From Gluconobacter japonicus (GTDB lineage: Bacteria > Pseudomonadota > Alphaproteobacteria > Acetobacterales > Acetobacteraceae), in contig NZ_BEWO01000011.1 of assembly GCF_002723975.1 (NCBI RefSeq), positions 52,312 through 116,311 of the forward strand: a stretch of DNA of 64,000 nt. Reading direction: 5' to 3'. Below the pieces are notes generated by a model. It was not told the origin of the DNA. It was given only the letters and a program-made list of their open reading frames with translations, and ran no database searches. A program made the position numbers and the translations under genes. Shown in pieces: positions 54,206 through 63,013 of the stretch. Position 1 is the first letter of the stretch. Every line of letters starts with the position of its first letter.

Positions 54206-55045
54206 ATGGAAGACAGCAACTCCCGTACTCCCATACTTGATCTTTCGCCACAGAGAGGATTCGGCCGTGTGCGGGCCGCCCTGAACGACCTGAACGCGGG
54301 TATGCGCCTGCTGCCGCTTGCGCTTGCGCTGGGCTGGCTGGATATCAAACTGCGGTATCGCGGCTCGATCCTTGGGCCATTCTGGCTGACGCTCTCAACG
54401 GCCATCATGGTTGCGGCCATGGGGGTCGTCTATGGCTATCTCTTTCATATGGATCTGCCGCATTATCTGCCGTTCCTATCCCTTTCAATGGTGCTCTGGG
54501 GATATATCAGCGGTGTCATTAACGATGCTGCGACGGTCTTTACACAGAGTACGTCTCTCTTTCATGCAAGGCGCATCCCGGCGACGCTTCCGGTTATCCG
54601 GCTTGTCGTCCGCAATGTGCTGACGTTTCTGCACAATGTTGTGGTAGTTGCGGTCGTATTCGGCATTTATCATGTCTGGCCAAAGCAGAGCTGGAGCCTG
54701 CTGGTCAGCCTGCCACTTTGGTTTCTGGATAGCTTTGCCATCATTTTGTTGATTGGTATGTTGGGTGCCCGCTTCCGGGACATCGCGCCAATTATGGCTT
54801 CGATCCTTCAGATTTTCTTCTTCGTTACGCCCGTGATCTGGAAGCCGGATCTCATCTATGTAGGGCGTCAGTATCTGTTGCTGGATCCCTTCTATCCCAT
54901 CCTCGAAATCGTGCGCGCGCCCCTGATGGGAGAGGATGTGCGCTCATCCTTGTGGATTGCAGCAATTGCTCAGGGCGTTCTGTTGTGGGGGCTGGCTGCG
55001 GCCCTGTTCTGCCGGATGCGCGCCCGTATCCCTTACTGGATCTGA
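54206..55045 (+). CDS. ABC-2 type polysaccharide export permease (Wzm/KpsM-like)
   Basis: The 279-residue protein has about six membrane helices and the ABC-2 signature start FGRVRAALNDLNAGMRLLPLA with LGWLDIKLRYRGSILGPFWL. Such permeases export capsule, O-antigen or teichoic-like polymers together with the ATPase. GGGAGAG before the ATG at 54206 (opening EDSNSRT) sets the start. It is followed by the ATPase gene after 3 bp. No glycosyltransferase is adjacent, so the exported polymer is not known. Confidence 0.9.
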   Translation: MEDSNSRTPILDLSPQRGFGRVRAALNDLNAGMRLLPLALALGWLDIKLRYRGSILGPFWLTLSTAIMVAAMGVVYGYLFHMDLPHYLPFLSLSMVLWGYISGVINDAATVFTQSTSLFHARRIPATLPVIRLVVRNVLTFLHNVVVVAVVFGIYHVWPKQSWSLLVSLPLWFLDSFAIILLIGMLGARFRDIAPIMASILQIFFFVTPVIWKPDLIYVGRQYLLLDPFYPILEIVRAPLMGEDVRSSLWIAAIAQGVLLWGLAAALFCRMRARIPYWI

Positions 55046-55048
55046 CCT

Positions 55049-55813
55049 ATGCCCAGCATCGCTATTGATCGGCTTCAGATCGATTTCCCACTTTATCATG
55101 GTCAGAGCCGCTCGCTGAAAAAGCATGTCGGCAACACGATCTCCAGCCTGCGTCCAGGTTCACCGGCAGCTCACCTCATGCAGGATGGGCGTGAACGCAC
55201 CGTAGTGAGTGTTCTGCGGGACGTCAGCTTTGTTTTGAAATCCGGAGAACGGCTTGGACTGATCGGCAGGAACGGTGCGGGCAAAACTACGCTTCTGCGT
55301 GCGATGGCGGGTATTTACGAACCGGTTGGTGGCCGTGTGAGGCTGGAAGGGTCTATCGGCACACTTCTGGATGCCAGCCTCGGCATGAATATGGAACTGA
55401 CGGGGCGGGAGAATATACGCCTCTATGGTCTTCATGCTGGACTATCCAAGGTGGAAATCAGCCAGATTGACCAAGACGTGCAGGATTTCGCCGACCTAGG
55501 TTCGTATATGGATATGCCTGTAAAAACTTACAGTTCGGGCATGACGGTTCGTCTGGCTTTTGGTCTGGCAACGGCTGTGAAGCCGCAGATTTTGCTGATG
55601 GATGAATGGTTTTTAGCGGGCGATGGCGCTTTCATGAACAAAGCGCAGGAGCGTCTTGAGGCCATGGTCCAGCACGCGGATATTCTGGTGATCTCTACTC
55701 ACCAGCCAGATGTGATGCGTAAATGGTGCACGCGGGTTATCTGGCTGGAAGATGGCCGGATCCGGATGGATGGAACGCCAGACGAAGTGCTGGATGTTTA
55801 TCTTACGGCCTGA
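55049..55813 (+). CDS. ABC polysaccharide exporter ATP-binding protein (Wzt/KpsT-like)
   Basis: The 254-residue ATPase has Walker A GRNGAGKTTLLRAMAG, signature YSSGMTVRLAFGLATA and Walker B ILLMDEWFLAGD, the last typical of the KpsT/Wzt subfamily. It lacks a C-terminal carbohydrate-binding extension, so it resembles the short KpsT-type. It forms the exporter with the permease encoded 3 bp upstream, at the cytosolic face of the inner membrane. Confidence 0.92.
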   Translation: MPSIAIDRLQIDFPLYHGQSRSLKKHVGNTISSLRPGSPAAHLMQDGRERTVVSVLRDVSFVLKSGERLGLIGRNGAGKTTLLRAMAGIYEPVGGRVRLEGSIGTLLDASLGMNMELTGRENIRLYGLHAGLSKVEISQIDQDVQDFADLGSYMDMPVKTYSSGMTVRLAFGLATAVKPQILLMDEWFLAGDGAFMNKAQERLEAMVQHADILVISTHQPDVMRKWCTRVIWLEDGRIRMDGTPDEVLDVYLTA

Positions 55814-55825
55814 CCCAGTCTTTTT

Positions 55826-56065
55826 TTAAGCGGTGACATCCAGTTCATGATTGCTGCTGGATTTGGAAGACGTCCCGCCAGTCGTCGTTTCAGAAACGAT
55901 GTTTCCCGAAGAATCAGTGACCGTCGTTGTGACGGATCCGTCAGCGTTGGTTGTGGTCGTCGTTGTCTCCTGAGTGGAGGACGTTGAAGACGAGCTCTGG
56001 CTGCTTGTGGTGCTGTACAGAGACGACATGGCAGATGCGCCAACGGAAGAAATGCTTGAAGACAT
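55826..56065 (-). CDS. Small Ser/Thr-rich low-complexity protein of unknown function
   Basis: The 79-residue product has about two thirds Ser, Thr and Ala, with runs of Ser and of Thr and an NADGSVTTTVTDSSGNIVSE segment that looks like an exported repeat. A good ribosome-binding site (AAGGA, 6 bases before the ATG) supports translation. There is no signal peptide or known motif. It is convergent with the exporter ATPase and near tRNA-Asp. I do not recognise it. Confidence 0.55.
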   Translation of the reverse strand: MSSSISSVGASAMSSLYSTTSSQSSSSTSSTQETTTTTTNADGSVTTTVTDSSGNIVSETTTGGTSSKSSSNHELDVTA

Positions 56066-56263
56066 GATGCATCCTTGAGGAAAAAAACGGAGACATCAGT
56101 GTCGTACGGTAGAGTTAATGCATCCTTACCAAGGCCGTATCGCTTCAGAACGAAGTGCAACGGTTTGTAACGGTGGAATGATAAGGAAAACCTAATTCAA
56201 TCAGGTTTTATAGAATGTTTTAAGCTTTTTTGGAGGAGTTTTTAGGCCACTCTTTTAAGAGAG

Positions 56264-56340
<77 letters not shown>

Positions 56341-56529
56341 AAACCGCTTTTCAGCGATTTTGGGACCGTCCGTTTGGAACCGTGTTGGCGTCCTCTCGGT
56401 CGGTGGCGGTGATGTACCAATCTCCCGGGGGGGTGACAAGAGGCTTTTTTCAAAAAAATGCTTTTCGAACAAAAAAAGTCACTTGCGGGAGAATTTGCTC
56501 CTGCGGGACAAGTGTCATGGTTTGCAACA

Positions 56530-57504
56530 ATGAAAAGCGGGATGACAAGCGGTATGCGAGCATGGGGGCAGGGTGCCGTTATCGGAATGCTGATGTCAGG
56601 ACTGGCAGCCTGTGCGCCAACAGGGCCACTTCAGTGCAAGATTTATACGAGCGGCGTGATGCCTATCATCAACCGCTCTGGCTCTCCTGTTGTTCGAGCA
56701 GGTATCAATGGCCATCCGGTGGCTCTCATTGTTGATACCGGTGCTATGATGTCCCTGATCGGAACATCTCATATTGATCCTTTGGGACTAGAGGTTTTGG
56801 GAGCGTTTGGAAGCATCCAGGGTGTTGGAGGTGGAGAACTCAGTCAGGCTGTAAAAATTGACAGCCTGGAAATGGGTCCGTCCAAAGCGACAAATTTTGC
56901 TGCTATCGCGGCTGGAAAATTTGGAGCATCCATCAACGGTCTTCCGATCGTAGGATTATTCGGAAACGATTTTCTCAGCAATTACGACACGATCATTGAT
57001 ATTCCTGATCATGTCGTTCGCTTGGTCAGGACGGAAGATTGCCCAAGTCCGACCCCCGGTTGGGGAGAAAGAATTCACACCATTCATGTTACTCATGACC
57101 CGTCCAGATATTTGAGGACAATGCTGGAGGTCAAAATTAATGGCCATGCGGCGGATGCAACTCTAGATACCGGTTCCACCAATACGCTTATTACAATGAG
57201 CACAGCCCGTCATGCCGGTGTAACACGTGAGATGCTAAAGCAGGATCCTGTTAGCTTGGCATGGGGCGTGACCCACGATCCTTTGAAAGCGTATCATCAC
57301 CTTTTTTCAACACTCGAAGTCGGTGACATCATTTTTCATAATGTCCGACTGACTGTTGTTGATGACATTCCTGAGGGAGATGTCCTGCTTGGCAGTGATT
57401 TTATGCGGCATTATCGCTTGTGGATTGGACGGGGAAGCAAGTTATACGCCCAACATGACACGGACATTCCACCTAACGACCCAGACAGGCAGGCGGCGGA
57501 ATAG
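56530..57504 (+). CDS. Lipoprotein with two retropepsin-like aspartic protease domains
   Basis: Two DTG catalytic motifs are visible, IVDTGAMMSLIG and TLDTGSTNTLI, in two retropepsin-like halves about 140 residues apart, so a single chain could form the usual two-Asp active site of a dimer. A lipobox (LMSGLAAC) near residue 27 predicts lipid anchoring. From the ATG at 56530 it is 324 residues. The upstream ATG at 56458 would spoil the signal. The substrate is unknown; a periplasmic processing role is inference. Confidence 0.78.
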   Translation: MKSGMTSGMRAWGQGAVIGMLMSGLAACAPTGPLQCKIYTSGVMPIINRSGSPVVRAGINGHPVALIVDTGAMMSLIGTSHIDPLGLEVLGAFGSIQGVGGGELSQAVKIDSLEMGPSKATNFAAIAAGKFGASINGLPIVGLFGNDFLSNYDTIIDIPDHVVRLVRTEDCPSPTPGWGERIHTIHVTHDPSRYLRTMLEVKINGHAADATLDTGSTNTLITMSTARHAGVTREMLKQDPVSLAWGVTHDPLKAYHHLFSTLEVGDIIFHNVRLTVVDDIPEGDVLLGSDFMRHYRLWIGRGSKLYAQHDTDIPPNDPDRQAAE

Positions 57505-57620
57505 ATTGTCGTCAATCCAGAGCTTTTTCTCTGTGGAGTGTTAACAGAGTGTCAATCAGTTCCCACTAAACACGTCCCTACGTTCGCAGGTCATGCACTT
57601 GTGGAAGGTGGGGAGTTGTT

Positions 57621-59117
57621 ATGGCTGGGCAATCTGGAATGTTTTCCTCTCATGTGACCGTACGTTCTGAAAGTAGCGTTGCCTCCGGAGTTTTTTTCTG
57701 GGTGGTGGCACTCTCGCCCGTGCTGGCTTTAACAGGAATAACATTCTGGCAAACCATAACTTTGTCCAAGGGAATGTCTGAATCGGCGACATTCATAGAA
57801 ATGTTACCGAATGGGTTCCTGTTACTGGTTCTTCTGCTAGCTGCTGCCCTACTGTTTTTCAGAATATTCAGGCCTGCGAGTGCTCTGTCACAGGCTGCAC
57901 AGGCGCTTGCTGGGCAAGACATTCTTCCAGCGGGGAAACCGCTTCCCGAACTGCTCGCGATACAAGACCGTCTACAACGGGTACAGATTGACCTTCTGAC
58001 TAGCAACAGAGATACCGCAGAAGCGCGTCAGGCTCTGTCGCAGGCAGAGGAAAAATCTGAAAGTGAAATGCAAAATGCGCGAGAGGGAATAGAGTCCTTT
58101 GAAAAATTTACGGATACTTTGACAATAGCATTAAGTAGGCTACGTGCAGGGTGCCTGGATTATCGAATAGAAGAGGTATTTGAGGGGCGATACGAGCGGC
58201 TGCGGTTGGATTTTAACACAACGGTTGAAGAGTTTCAGAAGATATTTATGTCTCTGAATGACAGCGTTGGGACGATTTCTTCTGGGTCAGCAGAAATTGC
58301 TTCTGCTGCAGATGATCTGGCGCGCAGGACCGAGCAACAGGTCAGTCGTCTTGAAGAAACAACGCTGTCTGTGGGCGCTGTGACAGAGGCGGTCAAGAAA
58401 ACTGCTGAAGCTGCAACTCATGCAAGCTCGGTTGCGCGGCAAACTGTTGAACAGGCAGAAAGCTCAGGAGGGGTGATGGCCGCAGCGACGGCCGCCATGC
58501 TGGATATTCAGGGATCGTCCAAACAAATTGGTCAAATTCTTGGGTTGCTAGACGATATCACTTTTCAGACTAATCTTCTGGCTTTGAATGCAGGTGTGGA
58601 AGCTGCCCGCGCGGGAGAGGCTGGTAGAGGTTTTGCTGTTGTCGCAACGGAAGTGCGAGCTTTGGCACAGAGATCAGCGGACGCAGCCAAAGATATCAAG
58701 AATCTGATTACATCGAGTACGCAGCAGATCAGTAAAGGTACAGCCCTTGTTCAGGAAACTGGAGATGCGATGAAAAAAATTGGGGTGAATGTAGGCAAAA
58801 TCAGTTTGCTTATCGGTGAAATTGCGACTACAGCGCAAAAACAAGCTAATAATCTCTCAGAAATCAGTGCTGCCGTAAGCCAGATGGACCAGAATACGCA
58901 GCAAAATGCAGCGATGGTCGAAGAAGCGACTGCAGCTAGCCACAATCTTAGTGCAGAGGCTACTGAATTAGTTCAGATTTTTCGTCATTTTCATTTATGT
59001 GACGACGCTAATTTTCCCGTGCCGGCTGAAGCTGATTTTCATAATTCATTATCGCATCAGAAACTCGCTGCAGAAATTTATCAAACTTCAGATGAAGGAT
59101 GGGAGGAGTTTCGGTGA
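57621..59117 (+). CDS. Methyl-accepting chemotaxis protein with two membrane helices and almost no periplasmic domain
   Basis: Residues about 22-44 and 66-84 are membrane helices with a loop of only about 20 residues between them, so no periplasmic ligand domain exists. The cytoplasmic part has a linker and a signalling hairpin whose tip region reads [20 protein letters not shown] with [20 protein letters not shown]; the usual NAAVEAA is NAGVEAA here. Sensing through the membrane or cytoplasm (energy or redox state) is likely. It opens the chemotaxis operon and overlaps the STAS gene by one base. Confidence 0.92.
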   Translation: MAGQSGMFSSHVTVRSESSVASGVFFWVVALSPVLALTGITFWQTITLSKGMSESATFIEMLPNGFLLLVLLLAAALLFFRIFRPASALSQAAQALAGQDILPAGKPLPELLAIQDRLQRVQIDLLTSNRDTAEARQALSQAEEKSESEMQNAREGIESFEKFTDTLTIALSRLRAGCLDYRIEEVFEGRYERLRLDFNTTVEEFQKIFMSLNDSVGTISSGSAEIASAADDLARRTEQQVSRLEETTLSVGAVTEAVKKTAEAATHASSVARQTVEQAESSGGVMAAATAAMLDIQGSSKQIGQILGLLDDITFQTNLLALNAGVEAARAGEAGRGFAVVATEVRALAQRSADAAKDIKNLITSSTQQISKGTALVQETGDAMKKIGVNVGKISLLIGEIATTAQKQANNLSEISAAVSQMDQNTQQNAAMVEEATAASHNLSAEATELVQIFRHFHLCDDANFPVPAEADFHNSLSHQKLAAEIYQTSDEGWEEFR

Positions 59118-59383
59118 TGGAAATTTTTTACTTACCTGAAACTCTTGATACGGCTGCTGCACCAGATCTCCTGGAAAATTTAAAAATGTTGTCAGAAGAC
59201 ATTCTGCTGGATGGTAGAGAAGTAAAACGGTTGGGCGGTCGGTGTCTTGAGATAATACTGTCTGCTCGAAAAACAGCACTCTCCCGGAATAAGAATTTTA
59301 AGATTCAAAATCTTTCTCCTGAAATGGAGAAAATTTTGGTTTTAATGGGGGCCAAAAGAATTTTAGATGAGGAGACAGCATAA
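59117..59383 (+). CDS. STAS-domain protein in the chemotaxis operon
   Basis: The 88-residue protein has a STAS-like beta-alpha pattern ending MEKILVLMGAKRI, starting in a one-base overlap with the mcp stop (ATG at 59117). STAS proteins are usually switched by phosphorylation of a Ser in a DSxG-type loop; here that loop reads LGGRCLEI with no matching Ser, so it is probably a structural adaptor. Its function in the operon is not known. It overlaps cheY by one base. Confidence 0.72.
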   Translation: MEIFYLPETLDTAAAPDLLENLKMLSEDILLDGREVKRLGGRCLEIILSARKTALSRNKNFKIQNLSPEMEKILVLMGAKRILDEETA

Positions 59384-59742
59384 TGAATATTCTTATCGTT
59401 GACGACTCTCGCACAATTCGAAAACTTTTGAGCGATACGTTGGAAGCCGTAGGTCACACTGTTTGTCAGGCAAAAGATGGTATTGATGCTCTTGAGAAGT
59501 TGGAAAAATTCTCTCCAGAGACCATTATTACTGATCTTAATATGCCGCGAATGAATGGTATCGAATTGGTAAAGAAATTACGGCATATAAACAAGACAAA
59601 ATTTCTTCCTATTCTTTTTCTGACCACTGAAGGTAGTTCAGAAATGAAAGAAAAAGGAAGACAGGCTGGTGCAACCGGTTGGCTGGTAAAGCCATTTGAT
59701 AAAAATAGTCTTCTAAATACTATAGAGCGCGTTTCGTCATGA
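59383..59742 (+). CDS. cheY: CheY-type response regulator
   Basis: This single-domain receiver of 119 residues has the acidic pair Asp7-Asp8, phosphoacceptor Asp51 in TDLNMPRMNG, the Thr in LTTEGS and the Lys in LVKPF. CheY-P binds the flagellar motor switch. It is read between the STAS gene and cheA, overlapping cheA by 4 bases. Codon use already begins to move toward the AT-rich region. Confidence 0.93.
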   Translation: MNILIVDDSRTIRKLLSDTLEAVGHTVCQAKDGIDALEKLEKFSPETIITDLNMPRMNGIELVKKLRHINKTKFLPILFLTTEGSSEMKEKGRQAGATGWLVKPFDKNSLLNTIERVSS

Positions 59743-61748
59743 ATAATTATGTCAAAGATGATGATCTTGAGACTATACGTCAGATTTTTTTCGAAGAATG
59801 TGGAGAACAATTAAGTCTTCTTGAGGAAGAGCTTTCGTCTCTTGAGGAAACGACAGAAGCAAGCGAGAAAATTAACACGATTTTCCGAGCGGTTCATTCC
59901 ATCAAGGGGGGCGCGGGAGCTTTCGGAATGGAAAAACTTGTTCGGTTTTCTCATCTTTTCGAAGCAGTATTAGAAAAGTTCCGTTCGGGAGAGTATGTGG
60001 TTAATTCCGTATCGGTTTCTATTTTTTTGAAAGCTGCAGACGTATTAACTGATATCGTATCGTTTTATCGCGATGGAACAGATCTACCAGTTCAGGACAA
60101 TGTGACTGAAGAATTAAATAATTATTTAGAAAAAGTAGAAAAATATAATGACTATTCTGATGAAGTGGACAATTTTTGTTTTAATCCAATAAAGATTGAT
60201 TTTGAGGAGGAAAATACTTTTTATCTACAAATTATCCCTGAATTTACTTTCTATGAAAATGGAGATGATATCCGGAATATATTGTTTTTTTTGGAAAAAA
60301 AGGGAAAAATTGTAGTTGAAATTAATTCTCTCAATATTCCTTATCTTGGTATCTTTGAAATAAATAAAACCTATACAATATGGAATGTTGAAATAAATAC
60401 AACATGCGATAGAAATGAGATCGAAGAAATATTTGAATGGTCTGGAAATAGCATAAAGGTAAATTTTTTAAATCATGAAAATTTTCTAGAAGAAAAAAAC
60501 AAAAAATTTACTTTTTCTAATAAAGAAAAAGAAGAGCCTATCCTAGGAAAAGCTTTACAAAATTCTCATAAAGAAAACTCAACGATCAGAATTGACACTA
60601 AAAGAGTCGATAATTTGGTAAATCTTTTAAGTGAAATTGTGATTAATCAAGGTTCTATTCGAGCACAAATGAAAATAAACGATATTCGGTCCGGTTCTCC
60701 TTTGGATATTGTTATTTCTGATTTAGAGCAACTCACTCATGAGTTGCAGGAAAATGTGATGGCAATGCGCGCGCATCCCATCAAAATGGTTTTTCAACGT
60801 ATGGGACGCATTGTGCGTGAAACAAGTCGAATTTCTAACAAAAGAGTAATATTACATCTTGAAGGTGAGGATACTGAAGTTGATCGTTCGATTTTGGAAA
60901 AATTATCTGATCCATTAACGCATATGGTACGGAATGCCATAGATCATGGACTTGAAAGTGAAGATATTCGTACGGTTTCTGGTAAATCGTCAGAAGGTAA
61001 CTTATTTCTGCGGGCATTTCACCGCTCCGGTCGAATCATCATCGAAGTTGAAGATGACGGATCTGGGTTAAATTGTGATAAAATTTATAGAAAAGCTCTT
61101 TCGAAAGGGATAATTAATAATAATTCTATAATGGAAAAAGAAGAAATTCAAAATCTTATTTTTTCTCCTGGATTTTCTACGGTTGACAATGTTTCTGATC
61201 TTTCAGGAAGAGGGGTAGGAATGGATGTTGTTAAAAAATCTATCTCCGATATGGGAGGAAGAATTTCTATCTTTTCAAAAGAAAATGAAGGAACCTTATT
61301 TTCAATTTCTCTTCCGTTAACACTGTCTGTTGTAGAAGGTTTAATTTTTAGAAGTCATAATCAAATTTTTATTATTCCCGTTTCTAGTGTTGTTGAAGCA
61401 TTACTTTTTCAAAAAAATAAAATATTTGAAATTTCTGAAGGGGTATGGGGATTCTCTTATAGAAATCAATATATTCCGATATTCCATAGTGGAAAAATAA
61501 TAAATAATAATTTTATAAACGAAAATAATAATTCTTATATAATAATAGAAAATGAAAAAAGAGAAAAAATTGCTATTATTGTCGATGAAATTATCGATCA
61601 ATCTAGATTTGTAGTTAAATCAATAGAGAAAAATTATAAAAAAATAGAAGGATTTTCATCGGCTACTATTTTGGGAGACGGAGGTGTTGCCCTAATTGTA
61701 GACGTTGATTTTCTGATTGAAACTTTTTGCAGTAAAAACCATAGATAA
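59739..61748 (+). CDS. cheA: Chemotaxis histidine kinase CheA
   Basis: CheA autophosphorylates and passes phosphate to CheY and CheB. Domains in order: Hpt (residues 1-110, phosphoacceptor His53 in RAVHSIKGGAGAFGM), a P2-like region, dimerisation, HATPase (HMVRNAIDHGLE, DDGSGLN, GRGVGMDVV) and a C-terminal CheW-like domain. The first third has moderate G+C; from about 60110 on the gene is very AT-rich, unlike the flanking mcp and most of cheB. The reading frame is intact throughout. Confidence 0.95.
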   Translation: MNNYVKDDDLETIRQIFFEECGEQLSLLEEELSSLEETTEASEKINTIFRAVHSIKGGAGAFGMEKLVRFSHLFEAVLEKFRSGEYVVNSVSVSIFLKAADVLTDIVSFYRDGTDLPVQDNVTEELNNYLEKVEKYNDYSDEVDNFCFNPIKIDFEEENTFYLQIIPEFTFYENGDDIRNILFFLEKKGKIVVEINSLNIPYLGIFEINKTYTIWNVEINTTCDRNEIEEIFEWSGNSIKVNFLNHENFLEEKNKKFTFSNKEKEEPILGKALQNSHKENSTIRIDTKRVDNLVNLLSEIVINQGSIRAQMKINDIRSGSPLDIVISDLEQLTHELQENVMAMRAHPIKMVFQRMGRIVRETSRISNKRVILHLEGEDTEVDRSILEKLSDPLTHMVRNAIDHGLESEDIRTVSGKSSEGNLFLRAFHRSGRIIIEVEDDGSGLNCDKIYRKALSKGIINNNSIMEKEEIQNLIFSPGFSTVDNVSDLSGRGVGMDVVKKSISDMGGRISIFSKENEGTLFSISLPLTLSVVEGLIFRSHNQIFIIPVSSVVEALLFQKNKIFEISEGVWGFSYRNQYIPIFHSGKIINNNFINENNNSYIIIENEKREKIAIIVDEIIDQSRFVVKSIEKNYKKIEGFSSATILGDGGVALIVDVDFLIETFCSKNHR

Positions 61749-61772
61749 ATTATCTAGTGATGGAGAATAATA

Positions 61773-62195
61773 ATGGAAAAATACTTAATTTTCACATCTT
61801 ATAATCAGGAATATGCAATTGATATTGGGGTAGTCCGAGAAATTAGAAATTGGACTCAATCTACGATTATTCCTTCATCCCCAGCATATGTAGAAGGCAT
61901 TATTAATATCCGCGGAACGGTAATTCCACTGGTTGATTTTTGTAAAAAAATAAATCCAGACAGAGTAGAAGTTGAAAAAAAAGCTATGATAATCATAGAA
62001 AATGAAGATAAAACTATATCGTTCTCTGTTAAAAATGTTTTAGATATTATAGATTATAATAAAAATGATATAAAAAATCTACCTGAAGTATCTCAATGTG
62101 ATATTTCTGATTTTGTTGATGGAATAATCTCGTTCGATGAGCGTGTGATATTTAGGCTAAATATATCTTTTTTGATTAGAGATTGTTTGAATTGA
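61773..62195 (+). CDS. cheW: Chemotaxis coupling protein CheW
   Basis: The 140-residue SH3-like protein links receptors to CheA. The family pattern YAIDIGVVREIRNW, PSSPAYVEGIINIRGTVIPL and DFCKKINP is clear. It overlaps cheR and lies 24 bases after cheA. This gene is among the most AT-rich of the operon. Confidence 0.92.
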   Translation: MEKYLIFTSYNQEYAIDIGVVREIRNWTQSTIIPSSPAYVEGIINIRGTVIPLVDFCKKINPDRVEVEKKAMIIIENEDKTISFSVKNVLDIIDYNKNDIKNLPEVSQCDISDFVDGIISFDERVIFRLNISFLIRDCLN

Positions 62196-63013
62196 CCGAA
62201 AAATATGAAAAAATATCTAGGCAATCTTTGAAAATTATTTCGCAGATTGCGTATGATGTTTCGGGTATTATTTTAAGTGAAAAAAAAGAAGATCTTATTT
62301 TTTCACGCTTAAATAAGAGATTACGAGAAAATAAGCTATCAAGTTTTGAAGAATACTGTATTTTGATTCAATCAAATCCTGATGAACGTCTACAGATGAT
62401 AGCATCCTTAACAACTAATGTTACGGCGTTTTATAGAGAAGGGCATCATTTTCAATATTTATCAAAATTGATAAAAAGCACATTCATTAACAGAATAAAA
62501 AATGGTGAGGAGTTGCGTATATGGTCAGCTGCCTGTTCAAGCGGTGAGGAGGCTTATTCAGCTGCGCTGACTGTTGCTGACGTTCTTATGACGCTTCCAA
62601 TTGCAAGGATAAAAATCCTTGGCACTGACATTGATAATAGCATGCTGGATCTCTCCAAGAAGGGGATCTACTCTGTAGAAGAAAAATATTCTATTCCTTT
62701 AGAAATATTTAATAAATTCTGTATAGAGAAACAAAATCGGTTCACCTTCAAAAAGGAAATATTAGAAAAATTAAGGTTTAAATCGCTAAACCTTATAGCT
62801 GAATGGCCGTTTGAATCGAAATTTCATGCTATATTTTGTCGAAATGTTGCAATTTACTTCGATAAAGTGACGAGAGAAAAATTATGGTCACGCTTGGCCA
62901 AAAGGCTGCATGTTGGTGGAGAATTATATATTGGTCATTCAGAAAGAATTCCCAATCCGGATATACTTGGTCTGCGACCTGTCGGACTGAATTCATATAA
63001 GAAAGTAAAATAA
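62183..63013 (+). CDS. cheR: Chemotaxis receptor methyltransferase CheR
   Basis: CheR methylates glutamates of MCPs with SAM. The N-terminal helical part is followed by a methyltransferase with TTNVTAFYREGHHF, LRIWSAACSSGEEAYSAAL, ILGTDIDNSMLDLSKKGIYS, IFCRNVAIYFDKVTREKLW and GGELYIGHSERI motifs. TTG at 62183 is the likely start, inside the cheW end; another TTG at 62192 is an alternative. It shares the AT-rich composition. Its stop overlaps the cheB start by one base. Confidence 0.94.
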   Translation: MFELTEKYEKISRQSLKIISQIAYDVSGIILSEKKEDLIFSRLNKRLRENKLSSFEEYCILIQSNPDERLQMIASLTTNVTAFYREGHHFQYLSKLIKSTFINRIKNGEELRIWSAACSSGEEAYSAALTVADVLMTLPIARIKILGTDIDNSMLDLSKKGIYSVEEKYSIPLEIFNKFCIEKQNRFTFKKEILEKLRFKSLNLIAEWPFESKFHAIFCRNVAIYFDKVTREKLWSRLAKRLHVGGELYIGHSERIPNPDILGLRPVGLNSYKKVK

